Shown here: positions 47,376-57,884 of the stretch, in pieces
Numbering within the stretch: the stretch's first letter is position 1
Layout of the letters: each line of letters opens with the position of its first letter
From: Pseudobutyrivibrio sp.
GTDB taxonomy: Bacteria; Bacillota; Clostridia; Lachnospirales; Lachnospiraceae
NCBI GenBank assembly: GCA_024697025.1
Contig: JAILGH010000008.1
Coordinates: 19,034 to 83,033, forward strand
Direction of reading: 5' to 3'
DNA length: 64,000 nucleotides
Program-made: the position numbers and the translations under genes
The notes under the pieces: model-generated
Told to the model about the DNA's origin: nothing
Database searches by the model: none
The model's input: the letters and a program-made list of their open reading frames with translations, nothing else

Positions 47376-50300
47376 ATGAAAGCATTTTTAGAACCATTTA
47401 AATCACTTACAGCTGTAGAGTCTCTTAGAGAGGCTCTACATAAATACGGCAAAATTTACGGTATTACTGGGTGTGCTGACAAGGCACACCTTATTTTTGG
47501 TATCGGCCATGATGTTAAATATAAGCTCATTGTTACCAGTGATGAGCTAAAAGCTAGAGAGCTGTACGAGGAGTATAGGTTCTATGACGCTGATGTAGTA
47601 TATTTTCCGGCCAAGGATTTTCTGTTTTATCAGTCGGATATCCGAGGAAATGCTCTTACACGAGAGAGAATGCAGGCAATAGAGGCTGTTATATCAAATA
47701 GTAGCTGTACAGTAATTACTACCATAGATGCTTTGATGAATAAGCTTCCGGCATTATCCTATTTTGAGTATGGTGTTGTAGCAGTTGGAAACGAAGATAC
47801 AGTGGAGCTAGAGGCTTTAAGGCGAAAGCTTGTTGCAATGGGATATGAGGCTGTTGGCACCTGTGAGCATCCAGGTGAATTTGCAGTAAGAGGTGGTATT
47901 ATCGATGTCTTTCCACTTACTGCTGAGTTGCCGGTTCGTATAGAATTGTGGGGAGATGAGGTGGATAGTATCCGCTCTTATGACCCTACAAATCAGAAGT
48001 CTATCGAAAATATAAATTCTGTTTTAATTTTTCCCGCGGTGGAATTAATTCTTTCGAAAGACGAAGTTGAAGCAGGTCTTGCAAAAATTGAGGCAGAAAG
48101 AGATGAGCGATATGAGGCATACCGCAAGGAGATGAAGACCGAGGAGGGATATCATCTAAAGACCTATGCAGATAGGGTTATTGAAGAGACAAGAGAGTGG
48201 GGACTTAGCCAGGAGCTTGAGACCCACCTTACATATTTTTGTGATAAGTTAGCGTCATTTATTGATTTTATGCCAAAGGGCACATATGTCTTTGTGGACG
48301 AGGTGCAAAAGGTTATAAACAAGGGTGAGGTGACAGAGGCGGAGTTTGGCGATGCCATGACAAGACGAGTAGAGGCTGGCTACATGCTAAAGGGCCAGAT
48401 GGATATGCTCTATGGTACAAGCGAAATCATGGCAAAGATAGAGGGATACCCTACCACCCTTATGTCAGTTCTTGATGCAAAGAATAAATACTTTAAGTCA
48501 GCTGACCATTTTAGCATAGCTGTTCAGGGTGTTAATGCCTACAATGGCAGCTTTGAGTTGTTGACCAAGGAGCTTCTTCAGTACAAGAAGAGAAAGTACA
48601 AGGTACTTTTGGTTACAAGTTCATCTACCAAGGCACAGCGCTTGGCAGATGATTTACTGGAGGAAGGGTTAAACGCATATTTTACTCTGGATTTGGATCA
48701 TGAAATCAATCCGGGGGAGACAATGCTTTGTGTTGGAAATATTAAAAGAGGATTTGATTACCCGGATTCTGCTTTTGTAATGCTGTCTGATGGCGATATA
48801 TTTGGGCATGTCAGAAAGAAAAAGCATAGAGTTAAAAAGTACGAAGGCGAGAGCATATCATCCTTCTCAGATTTACATGTGGGGGATTATGTTGTACATG
48901 AAAACTATGGCCTTGGTGTCTACAAAGGCACAGAGCAGATGGAGCTTGATAAGGTTATCCGAGACTACATCAAGATAGAGTACGCTAAGGGTAGCAATCT
49001 TTATGTGCTCACTTCTCAGCTAGATCAAATTCAAAAGTATTCTGGCCCTGACGGCAAAAAGCCAAAGCTTAATTCTCTTGGGGCAGGCACTCAAGAATGG
49101 ACTAGAACCAAGCAAAAGGTCCAGTCGGCAGTTGGTGTTGTTGCAAAGGAGCTTGTAGATTTGTACGCCCTTCGCCAGAATACAGATGGTTTTGTTTATG
49201 GTCCGGATACTGTTTGGCAAAAGGAGTTTGAGGAAAGCTTTCCTTATGAGGAGACAGAAGGTCAGCTTGAGGCCGTGGCAGCCCTTAAAAAGGACATGGA
49301 GTCTACCAAGATTATGGATAGACTTATCTGTGGTGATGTTGGATTTGGCAAGACTGAGGTTGCTATGCGTGCAGCTTTCAAGGCGGTGCAGGAGGGCAAG
49401 CAAGTAGCTTATCTTGTGCCTACCACAATTCTTGCGCAGCAGCACTACAATAACTTTGTGCAGCGCATGGGAGGATACCCAGTAAACATGGGACTCCTCT
49501 GTCGTTTTAGAACTGCAGCTGAGCAGAAAAAGACAATCGATGGATTGAAAAAGGGCACAGTTGATATAGTAATTGGAACACATCGCCTTTTGTCAAAAGA
49601 CGTTGGGTTTAAGGACTTGGGACTACTTATCATTGATGAGGAGCAGAGATTTGGCGTAAACCACAAGGAAAAAATCAAGCAGATGAAAAAGACGGTAGAT
49701 GTTCTTTCTCTGTCTGCCACACCTATTCCTAGGACTTTGCATATGTCATTAGTTGGAATACGAGATATGAGTGTTTTGGATGAGGCGCCAATGGAGAGAA
49801 CTCCTATCCAGACATTTGTATTTGAATACAACGAGGAAATGGTGCGAGAGGCCATTGTTCGCGAGATGGCAAGAGATGGCCAGGTTTATTATGTGTTTAA
49901 CAGAGTAAAGGGTATCCATGACATGGCGGCTGCTATAGAGCGTCTTGTGCCAGAGGCAACTGTAGGCTACATCCACGGCCAGATGACAGAGGCCAAGGTG
50001 GAAGATGTGATGATGCAGTTTATCAATCATGAGATAGATGTGCTGGTTGCAACCACAATCATTGAAATCGGACTAGATATTTCTAACGTAAATACGATAA
50101 TTATTCACGACTCAGACAACATGGGATTGTCGCAGCTGTATCAGTTGAGAGGACGAGTCGGTAGAAGTAATAGAACAGCCTACGCATTTCTAATGTATAA
50201 GCGAGACAAGATGCTAAAGGAAGTGGCAGAAAAACGTCTTGCTGCCATCAAAGAATTTACTGACCTTGGCTCTGGATTTAAGATTGCTATGCGAGACCTT

Positions 50301-50903
50301 GAGATTCGAGGAGCAGGAAACCTCCTTGGTGTTGAGCAGCATGGAAATATGACGGCGGTAGGATATGACCTATATTGCAAGATGCTAAACGAAGCTGTTA
50401 AGAAGGAAAAGGGCGAGGTCACAGAGGACAGCTTTACAACATCAGTGGACATCAATATCGAGGCATACTTGCCTGATACATATGTATCAAATGAAGAGCA
50501 GCGAATCGATATTTACAAGCGTATTGCGGCTATAAACAGCGAGGAAGATAGAGATGAGATGTTAGACGAGCTTGTAGATAGATTTGGTGAGCCTAAGCGC
50601 TGCGTCCAAAATCTCCTTTGGGTGGCAATGCTTAGGGTTAAGGCTCACGATGCTTATGTTACTGCTATTGAGCAAAAGCAGGACATAATAAGAATTGTTA
50701 TGTATGAACGAGCAAAAATAGATGTGGCGCAGATTCCAGCCCTTCTTGAAAGGAACGGGCCACAAATAACTTTTGCAGCTGACCCAAAGGCGCCAGCCTT
50801 CATTTTTAACCCAAAGGTTAACAGCAGAATTAAGCAAAGTGAAATATACGATTATTTGCAGGATTTCTTACTGGATCTAAAGTCAATCAAGGTTGATAAT
50901 TAG
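47376..50903 (+). CDS. mfd: Transcription-repair coupling factor
   Basis: DRLICGDVGFGKTEVAMRAAFKA, LIIDEEQRFGV, LSATPIPRTLHMSL, QLRGRVGRSNRTAYAF. Confidence 0.97.
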   Translation: MKAFLEPFKSLTAVESLREALHKYGKIYGITGCADKAHLIFGIGHDVKYKLIVTSDELKARELYEEYRFYDADVVYFPAKDFLFYQSDIRGNALTRERMQAIEAVISNSSCTVITTIDALMNKLPALSYFEYGVVAVGNEDTVELEALRRKLVAMGYEAVGTCEHPGEFAVRGGIIDVFPLTAELPVRIELWGDEVDSIRSYDPTNQKSIENINSVLIFPAVELILSKDEVEAGLAKIEAERDERYEAYRKEMKTEEGYHLKTYADRVIEETREWGLSQELETHLTYFCDKLASFIDFMPKGTYVFVDEVQKVINKGEVTEAEFGDAMTRRVEAGYMLKGQMDMLYGTSEIMAKIEGYPTTLMSVLDAKNKYFKSADHFSIAVQGVNAYNGSFELLTKELLQYKKRKYKVLLVTSSSTKAQRLADDLLEEGLNAYFTLDLDHEINPGETMLCVGNIKRGFDYPDSAFVMLSDGDIFGHVRKKKHRVKKYEGESISSFSDLHVGDYVVHENYGLGVYKGTEQMELDKVIRDYIKIEYAKGSNLYVLTSQLDQIQKYSGPDGKKPKLNSLGAGTQEWTRTKQKVQSAVGVVAKELVDLYALRQNTDGFVYGPDTVWQKEFEESFPYEETEGQLEAVAALKKDMESTKIMDRLICGDVGFGKTEVAMRAAFKAVQEGKQVAYLVPTTILAQQHYNNFVQRMGGYPVNMGLLCRFRTAAEQKKTIDGLKKGTVDIVIGTHRLLSKDVGFKDLGLLIIDEEQRFGVNHKEKIKQMKKTVDVLSLSATPIPRTLHMSLVGIRDMSVLDEAPMERTPIQTFVFEYNEEMVREAIVREMARDGQVYYVFNRVKGIHDMAAAIERLVPEATVGYIHGQMTEAKVEDVMMQFINHEIDVLVATTIIEIGLDISNVNTIIIHDSDNMGLSQLYQLRGRVGRSNRTAYAFLMYKRDKMLKEVAEKRLAAIKEFTDLGSGFKIAMRDLEIRGAGNLLGVEQHGNMTAVGYDLYCKMLNEAVKKEKGEVTEDSFTTSVDINIEAYLPDTYVSNEEQRIDIYKRIAAINSEEDRDEMLDELVDRFGEPKRCVQNLLWVAMLRVKAHDAYVTAIEQKQDIIRIVMYERAKIDVAQIPALLERNGPQITFAADPKAPAFIFNPKVNSRIKQSEIYDYLQDFLLDLKSIKVDN

Positions 50904-50967
50904 AGGTATATTAACTATAATTATGAAAGTGTCAAAAGGAATTTTTGACCTTCAGGAGGATTATATA

Positions 50968-52137
50968 ATGAACAAGAAATCATTTACAAAAGCAGGTGTA
51001 GCTGCACTTGCGTCAGCAGTTCTTTTAGCAGGCTGCAGCAAGATCAACCCAGATGCTACACTTATTACAATAAATCCAGGGGATGGTACCAAAGATACAA
51101 TCACACTTGGTTATGGAAATTTTGCAGCTCGCTATCAGCAGGCATTCACAGACCAGATGCTCTTAGGTTACTACGGTGAGGATATGTGGCAGTCTGATCA
51201 GTTTTCTCAGGCAGGTTCAACACTTGAGCAGGAGACTAAGGGTACTATCATTGACAACATAGAAGAGTGCTATCTTGCAAAGTCTCATGCTAGTGACTAC
51301 GACATCAAGCTTTCCGATGATCAGGAGAAGGCCATTAAAAAGGCAGCAAAGAAGTTTATGTCAGATAACAGCAAGGAGACAATAGAGGTTCTCGGTGCTA
51401 CTGAGGAGTATGTAGAAAAGTATCTTGAGGATAGAACATACCTTATACTTGTTTCAGACGCTGCTAAGAAGGTTGCAGACAAGGACATCACCGAAGAGCA
51501 GTGCTGGAACCGCACATTTTCATATGTATTGTTTGACACAACAGGCAAGACAGACGAGTCTGGCGCAGTTGTAGAGTATACAGATGATGAAATCGCAGAG
51601 TTCAAGAAGCAGGCTGAGGAGCTTTCAAAGAGCAAGGATTTTGATGCCGATGTTGAGAAGCTTGAAAAGACAGCTCAGAAATTCTCTTACCTTAAAGGAG
51701 AGAAGGAAGACCAGTCTATGGACATGGGAATCATCAATGCTGCAGAGAAGCTTTCAGAGGGAGAGGTTTCATCAGTTATCGAGGTTGAAGGAGTAGGATT
51801 CTACGTAATCAGACTTGATTCAGACCACGATAAGGATGCTTCACAAAGAGAGCGTGAAAAGCTTCAGCAGGATGCATTCAATGAATTGATGGATACCTGG
51901 AAAGAGGCGGTTGTCTTTAAGGTAGACGATAAGCAATGGGAGAAGGTTAAGTTTGATACTCTCTTCAAGGCAGTAGAAAAGCCGGAAGATAAAAAAGATG
52001 AAACATCAGAGGAAAGTACTGAAGATACACAGGAAGTAGATACTGAAGAGTCAACAGAGGACACAACTGAAGAAGAGTCAGCTGAGGACAATACAGATTC
52101 AGCAGAAGACTCAGATTCAGAGTCAGAAGCGGAATAA
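50968..52137 (+). CDS. PrsA/SurA-like peptidyl-prolyl isomerase lipoprotein with acidic tail
   Basis: Lipobox LLAGC; parvulin-like SMDMGIINAAEKLSEGEVSSVIEVEGVGFYVIRLDSD; E/S/T/D-rich C-terminus. Start 50968 with aggagga RBS. Confidence 0.78.
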   Translation: MNKKSFTKAGVAALASAVLLAGCSKINPDATLITINPGDGTKDTITLGYGNFAARYQQAFTDQMLLGYYGEDMWQSDQFSQAGSTLEQETKGTIIDNIEECYLAKSHASDYDIKLSDDQEKAIKKAAKKFMSDNSKETIEVLGATEEYVEKYLEDRTYLILVSDAAKKVADKDITEEQCWNRTFSYVLFDTTGKTDESGAVVEYTDDEIAEFKKQAEELSKSKDFDADVEKLEKTAQKFSYLKGEKEDQSMDMGIINAAEKLSEGEVSSVIEVEGVGFYVIRLDSDHDKDASQREREKLQQDAFNELMDTWKEAVVFKVDDKQWEKVKFDTLFKAVEKPEDKKDETSEESTEDTQEVDTEESTEDTTEEESAEDNTDSAEDSDSESEAE

Positions 52138-52138
52138 T

Positions 52139-53878
52139 ATGAGTTTCATAATAAACTACGTTAAAAAATATAAAATACGAGCTTTATTAGCCCCACTTTT
52201 CAAAATGCTAGAGGCGATATTTGAGCTTTTGGTACCACTTGTTATGGCATCAATCATCAACAAGGGTATAGGAAGCTCAGATACCCACTATATCATTAGG
52301 ATGAGTGGGGTTTTACTTTTGCTTGCAGTTGTAGGACTAGTTTTTTCAATCACAGCCCAATATTATAGTGCTTTTGTAGCTGTGCATTCTTCTGCTGCTA
52401 TCCGAAAGGATTTGTTTGCAAAGATACTTGGATTGTCTCAGGGCACCAAGGAAAAGATTGGCGAGGAAGTATTAACTACCAGAATTACAAACGATATTAA
52501 TCAGATTCAAAATGGCATTAATATGGTGCTTAGATTATTTTTGCGTTCGCCTTTTATAGTGGCTGGTGCAACAATAATGGCATTTATAGTAGATATTAAA
52601 TCTGCATTAATTTTCTTGTTGTTGGTGACAGTGCTTTCATTAATAGTGTATTTCATAATGAAATATACATTACCAAGGTACAAAGCCATTGCTGCTAGAT
52701 TAGAAAAAGTGCTAAGCGCCACCTCAGAAAACCTTGAGGGCGTTAGGGTTTTAAGAGCTTTTTGTCAGGTGGATGAGGAGCGGGAGTCATTTAATATTAA
52801 GACTGATTCCTTAGTGCAGATGCAGCTGCATACTGGCAAAATCTCTGCGCTTTTAAATCCAGTTACCTATGTGGTAGTTAATCTAGGTATCGTATTTTTG
52901 ATTTATATTTCAGCTAATAGAGTTAATTCTGGCCATATATTACAGGGGGATGTAGTTGCCCTTGTAAATTACATGGGACAGATTTTGGTTGAGTTGATTA
53001 AGCTTGCCAATTTAATAGTACTGCTGATGAAGGCATTTCCGTCTGCTGATAGAGTTTGCGAGATAATGGAAATGAAGTCGGATGAAAGAGTTCATGGCGC
53101 CTGCTCGCTAGTAGGAAAAGGCTCTGATTTAGTCGGTGACATTAAGCTTTCAAATGTATCTTTTAGCTACAACGGAAGCAGTGAATATGATTTGGAGGAT
53201 ATTTCTCTTGATATTCCAGCTGGGTCGGTTCTTGGAGTAATTGGTGGAACAGGTGCGGGCAAAAGTACGCTTATCAAACTGTTGAATCACACCTATGACT
53301 GCACTGAGGGTGCCATAACTATAGATGGAATTAATGTTCAAAACTATAGTGACAGGCAGCTTTCAGATTTGTTTGGAATAGTACCACAAAAGGCATCTTT
53401 ATTTAGCGGAACTGTTGCTTCAAATATGAGAATGAAGGATGTTTCAGCAAGTGATGAGGTTATTAAATCTGCTTTAAATATTGCGCAAGCTAGTGATTTT
53501 ATAGAGGAAAAGGGCGGACTAGAGGCAGAAGTAATGGCAAAGGGAGCTAATTTCTCAGGTGGTCAGAGGCAGCGCCTTACCATAGCAAGGGCTCTTGTGC
53601 CAAAGCCTAAGATTTTAGTGCTTGATGATTCTGCTAGTGCATTAGATTTAGGAACTGAAGGAAGATTAAAGAAGGCTATAGCCCATTTGCCATGGAAGCC
53701 TACAGTTATAATTGTTTCTCAAAGGGCATCTTCTGTCTTGGAGGCAGATCAAATAATAGTTTTAGAGGATGGCAAGTGTGTAGGGTTAGGCACACATGAA
53801 CAGCTGCTATCAAGCTGTGAAGAATACGAGGAAATATACTACTGCCAGTATCCTAGAGAGGAGGCTATAGGTGAATAA
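52139..53878 (+). CDS. ABC exporter half-transporter (degenerate NBD)
   Basis: Walker A GGTGAGKST, signature FSGGQRQRLTIARAL, Walker B ILVLDDSASALD (Asp replaces catalytic Glu). Confidence 0.93.
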   Translation: MSFIINYVKKYKIRALLAPLFKMLEAIFELLVPLVMASIINKGIGSSDTHYIIRMSGVLLLLAVVGLVFSITAQYYSAFVAVHSSAAIRKDLFAKILGLSQGTKEKIGEEVLTTRITNDINQIQNGINMVLRLFLRSPFIVAGATIMAFIVDIKSALIFLLLVTVLSLIVYFIMKYTLPRYKAIAARLEKVLSATSENLEGVRVLRAFCQVDEERESFNIKTDSLVQMQLHTGKISALLNPVTYVVVNLGIVFLIYISANRVNSGHILQGDVVALVNYMGQILVELIKLANLIVLLMKAFPSADRVCEIMEMKSDERVHGACSLVGKGSDLVGDIKLSNVSFSYNGSSEYDLEDISLDIPAGSVLGVIGGTGAGKSTLIKLLNHTYDCTEGAITIDGINVQNYSDRQLSDLFGIVPQKASLFSGTVASNMRMKDVSASDEVIKSALNIAQASDFIEEKGGLEAEVMAKGANFSGGQRQRLTIARALVPKPKILVLDDSASALDLGTEGRLKKAIAHLPWKPTVIIVSQRASSVLEADQIIVLEDGKCVGLGTHEQLLSSCEEYEEIYYCQYPREEAIGE

Positions 53879-55622
53879 CAAGTCTCAATCCGGGATAATG
53901 AAAAGGATTTTAATAGAGTTGAAGGGCTATAGCTTAAGAATAGTTCTTTCTATATTATGTGCGCTTGCAACAGTTTATTTGACACTTAGGATTCCAATTC
54001 TTACAGGCCGAGCGGTAGACTGCATTGTAGGAAAGGGACAGATTGACTACACTAGGTTGATAGCAATTCTTAAGGAAATGGTTGAAACTATAGTTGCTAC
54101 ATTTTTCAGTCAATGGATAATGAACAGGCTCAACAACAGCATTACGTTTAATGTCACCAAGAGCTTGAGAGATAGAGCATTTGCAAGGCTACAACAGATT
54201 AAGCTTGCCACAATAGATGCACATCCACATGGAGATTTTGTCAGCAGGATAGTTACTGATGCAGATACATTTGCTGATGGACTTTTGATGGGATTTACCC
54301 AGTTTTTTACTGGAGTGCTTACTATTCTTGGGACAATTTATTTTATGGTTATCATTTCTTGGAAGATAGCTTTGGTGGTTATAATTGCTACACCTGTTTC
54401 TTTGCTTTTGGCAAAGTTTATTTCTGAGAGAACCTATAAATTTTTTGGAACGCAAGCGAAGTTAAGGGGAGCCCAGACTTCATTTATCGAAGAGATAATC
54501 GTAAATAAAAATATAGTTAGAAATATGGATTACGAGGATGATGCATTAGAAAAGTTTTCAATTATGAATGACGAGTTGGCAGATGCATCTATGAAGGCCA
54601 CCTTTTATTCATCCACAGTTAATCCTAGCACTAGATTGATAAACAATATTATCTATGCCATGGTTGGCGTGTTTGGCGCAGTGATGGCAATATCTGGTGG
54701 AATAACAGTAGGCGGGCTTGCAAGTTTTCTTTCATATGCCAGCACCTACGCAAAGCCATTTAATGAGATTTCGGGAGTTATTACTGAGTTTCAGAATGCT
54801 TTGGCTTGTGCAGGTCGTCTTTTTGAAATGATTGATGCCCAAGTAGAAGTAAATGATGGAAACAAAGTAATAACTGATGCCAAGGGGCGTATTGAGTTTA
54901 AGGATGTAAGCTTCTCGTATGATAAGAGTAAAAAGCTTATAGAGCATCTAAACATCAGCGTAGAACCTGGACAGAGAGTTGCCATCGTAGGACCTACCGG
55001 AGCGGGAAAGAGTACAATCATCAATTTGCTCATGCGCTTCTATGATATTGATTCAGGTCAGATATTGATAGATGGCACAGATATTAGAGATATAGAGTTA
55101 GATAATCTCAGAGGCAACTTTGGAATGGTGCTTCAGGAGACATGGGTTAAGAATGCTTCTATCAAAGAGAATCTTAAGTTGGCTAATCCAGATGCTAGTG
55201 ATGAGGAGATAATAGAAGCAGCCAAGGCCACCCATGCTCATGGATTTATTAAAAGGATGGAATATGGTTATGACACCATGCTTTCGTCAGATGGAGGAAT
55301 GTTATCTCAGGGTCAGATTCAGCTGTTGTGTATCACAAGAGTCATGTTAAACATTCCGCCGATGTTAATTTTGGACGAAGCGACCTCATCAATCGACACC
55401 AGGACCGAGCAAAAAATACAATCAGCATTTAATAAGATGATGAAAGGGCGTACTACCTTCGTTGTAGCTCATCGACTTTCAACGATAAAAGGCGCGGATT
55501 TGATACTATTTGTTAAAGATGGACAGATTGTAGAGCAAGGTACCCATGGTGAATTGTTGCAGAAAAATGGCTTTTATGCTAAATTATATCAGAGTCAGTT
55601 CAAAGAGGAGTCAGTTAGTTGA
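53871..55622 (+). CDS. ABC exporter half-transporter (canonical NBD)
   Basis: Walker A GPTGAGKST, Walker B MLILDEATSSID; overlaps previous ORF by 8 bp. Confidence 0.93.
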   Translation: MNNKSQSGIMKRILIELKGYSLRIVLSILCALATVYLTLRIPILTGRAVDCIVGKGQIDYTRLIAILKEMVETIVATFFSQWIMNRLNNSITFNVTKSLRDRAFARLQQIKLATIDAHPHGDFVSRIVTDADTFADGLLMGFTQFFTGVLTILGTIYFMVIISWKIALVVIIATPVSLLLAKFISERTYKFFGTQAKLRGAQTSFIEEIIVNKNIVRNMDYEDDALEKFSIMNDELADASMKATFYSSTVNPSTRLINNIIYAMVGVFGAVMAISGGITVGGLASFLSYASTYAKPFNEISGVITEFQNALACAGRLFEMIDAQVEVNDGNKVITDAKGRIEFKDVSFSYDKSKKLIEHLNISVEPGQRVAIVGPTGAGKSTIINLLMRFYDIDSGQILIDGTDIRDIELDNLRGNFGMVLQETWVKNASIKENLKLANPDASDEEIIEAAKATHAHGFIKRMEYGYDTMLSSDGGMLSQGQIQLLCITRVMLNIPPMLILDEATSSIDTRTEQKIQSAFNKMMKGRTTFVVAHRLSTIKGADLILFVKDGQIVEQGTHGELLQKNGFYAKLYQSQFKEESVS

Positions 55623-55674
55623 TGCTTTTTGATGGCTCATTTCTGTGTAAGAGATAGAGATTTAGGAGACAACA

Positions 55675-56973
55675 ATGGAGCAGTATGTTATTAAAGGAGG
55701 CACTCCACTCTATGGAGAGGTAGAGATTAGTGGTGCTAAGAATGCAGCTTTAGGTATTTTGGCCGGTGCCATTATGACTGATGAGACTGTTACAATAGAA
55801 AATCTGCCAAATGTTAAAGATATAAATGTACTAATCGGAGCTTTAGAGGATATCGGAGCTTCAATAACTCGCGTAGATGAACACACTGTAAAGATTAATG
55901 GTTCAAGTATATCTAGACTTTCAGTAGATTACGAGTATATTAAGAAAATCCGCGCTTCTTATTATTTAATGGGAGCACTTCTTGGAAAATATAAAAATGC
56001 AGAGGTCGCACTTCCAGGTGGATGCCTTATTGGTTCCCGTCCTATAGATTTGCATGTTAAAGGCCTCAAGGCACTTGGTGCCAATGTAGATGTTAGCTAT
56101 GGACTTTGGTCAGCTAGAGCAGACAGACTTCGCGGTAGCGAGATTTATCTTGATAAGGTATCTGTTGGAGCAACAATCAACATTATGCTTGCAGCAGTTC
56201 TTGCAGAGGGCAAGACAACTATTGAGAACGCGGCCAAGGAGCCACACGTAGTAGATGTTGCATCCTTCCTTAACAGTATGGGTGCCAATATTCGTGGAGC
56301 TGGTACAGATGTTATTCGCATCGTTGGTGTTCCAGAGCTACATGGTACTACTTATGCAGTTATTCCAGATCAGATTGAGGCTGGTACATATATGTGTGCA
56401 GCAGCAGCAACTCACGGCGATGTTATGGTCAAGAATGTTATTCCTAAGCACTTAGAGGCTACATCAGCCAAGCTTATCGAGGCAGGATGTATCATCGAGG
56501 AGTACGATGACGCAGTAAGAGTAATTGCCAAGGGTCGTAAGCTTACTCACACTCACGTTACTACATTGCCTTACCCAGGCTTCCCAACAGATATGCAGCC
56601 TGAGATTACAGCAGTGCTTGGTATTGCTGAGGGTACAAGTACAGTTACAGAGTCGATTTTTGAAAATCGTTTCAAATATGTAGACGAGTTGGCTCGCATG
56701 GGTGCCAACATTAAGGTTGAGAGCACAGTTGCAATAGTAAACGGTGTTGAGCGCTATACAGGAGCTCAGGTGTGTGCACCAGATTTACGTGCAGGCGCAG
56801 CCCTCATCATTGCAGGACTTGCAGCTGACGGCTTTACTGTCATCGACGACATCAAGTATATCCAGCGTGGATACGAGGATATTGTTGGTAAGTTCAACAA
56901 GCTTGGAGCAACATTTGCTGAGATTGAATCTGAGCACGAGCTTCAGAAGTTTAAGTTAAAAGTAGTTTCGTAG
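55675..56973 (+). CDS. murA: UDP-N-acetylglucosamine 1-carboxyvinyltransferase
   Basis: VEISGAKNAALGILAGAIMTDE, LPGGCLIGSRPIDLH (active-site Cys), YPGFPTDMQPEI, FENRFKYVDEL. Confidence 0.96.
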   Translation: MEQYVIKGGTPLYGEVEISGAKNAALGILAGAIMTDETVTIENLPNVKDINVLIGALEDIGASITRVDEHTVKINGSSISRLSVDYEYIKKIRASYYLMGALLGKYKNAEVALPGGCLIGSRPIDLHVKGLKALGANVDVSYGLWSARADRLRGSEIYLDKVSVGATINIMLAAVLAEGKTTIENAAKEPHVVDVASFLNSMGANIRGAGTDVIRIVGVPELHGTTYAVIPDQIEAGTYMCAAAATHGDVMVKNVIPKHLEATSAKLIEAGCIIEEYDDAVRVIAKGRKLTHTHVTTLPYPGFPTDMQPEITAVLGIAEGTSTVTESIFENRFKYVDELARMGANIKVESTVAIVNGVERYTGAQVCAPDLRAGAALIIAGLAADGFTVIDDIKYIQRGYEDIVGKFNKLGATFAEIESEHELQKFKLKVVS

Positions 56974-56985
56974 AATGATTTTAGG

Positions 56986-57016
56986 CAACCATCTCATTTG
57001 AGATGGTTGTTTTTTG
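56986..57016 (+). terminator. Rho-independent terminator after murA
   Basis: caaccatct-catttg-agatggttg followed by ttttttgg. Confidence 0.85.
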
Positions 57017-57090
57017 GTTGATTGATACAATAGAAAAAATAGTGGTACCGGTGTTATAATAAAAATGCGCCTTGGGCGTCGGGGATTTAA

Positions 57091-57396
57091 TTGAGTGATG
57101 GAAAGTTGGGTTCTAATATGAGAAGGAAAATTGAAGTACTATCTTCAAAAGTGGCTGAAGTAAACAAGAAGACAGCTGCTATAATTGATAAAAACAATAT
57201 TACTGGTCCTCTTAAGAATGAATTTAAACTAAAGACTGACCAGTACAATGGAATGATGGAAGATTTGTACACCATGCTTGAGTACACAGACAAGCAGGAA
57301 ACCATCGACAACATTATGAATCAACAGATTGAAGTCCTGAGGGTTCGAATTGAATGGGAGCAGGACATTCTAAAGCGAATTAAAAAAGCTACATAA
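57091..57396 (+). CDS. Hypothetical coiled-coil-like protein
   Basis: 101 aa, charged heptad-like; TTG start (or ATG 57118); own terminator downstream. Confidence 0.6.
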   Translation: MSDGKLGSNMRRKIEVLSSKVAEVNKKTAAIIDKNNITGPLKNEFKLKTDQYNGMMEDLYTMLEYTDKQETIDNIMNQQIEVLRVRIEWEQDILKRIKKAT

Positions 57397-57443
57397 AAAA
57401 TCGAGTATGAGTTTTAGTGATTTTAAGACTCATACTCGATTTT
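57397..57443. terminator. Terminator hairpin between convergent ORFs
   Basis: aaaatcgagtatgagt...actcatactcgatttt, 16-bp stem. Confidence 0.85.
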
Positions 57444-57459
57444 AGATTTAATTATAAAT

Positions 57460-57681
57460 TTATTCTCCGGGTGCGCTATTGATAACCTTGCCTGTATTCC
57501 AAAGCATAGCTGCTTTTTCCGCGGCTTCAGGGCGACCCTCTTCATTCTTAAAACTTACAGTTCCTGTGTAGCTACCGCAGTCTAGGCAAGCCACGTAGTA
57601 ACCTTGAGCTTCTGCTTCTATAAGTCCAGCACCGCCGCAAATTGGGCAGTCATCTAATACAATGCTTTCAGTAATATCCAT
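57460..57681 (-). CDS. Lar-like small zinc-ribbon protein
   Basis: CPICGGAG...YYVACLDCGSYTG....EAAEKAAMLWNTG matches the CPxCG-x-CxxCG-x-AxxxWN layout of Lar-type proteins. Confidence 0.65.
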   Translation of the reverse strand: MDITESIVLDDCPICGGAGLIEAEAQGYYVACLDCGSYTGTVSFKNEEGRPEAAEKAAMLWNTGKVINSAPGE

Positions 57682-57884
57682 CTTTAACTCCTTTTAAATA
57701 GTAAGTAACCATATCTATTTTACAGAAAATAAATTATTTCTCAATAATGCAAATTAAAAATATGAAATAAAATCATATTCTAAGAATTAAGAAAATGGAA
57801 AATAAAGAATTCAAATGGAAAAAATAAAAAAATTTTTTTGATATATATAAAGAAAAATATAAGAAATAGAAAGGAAGTATAGTT

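Noticed and set aside
49020-49583. 187-aa minus-strand ORF opposite mfd
   Set aside because: Antisense shadow ORF in mfd; no recognisable motifs.
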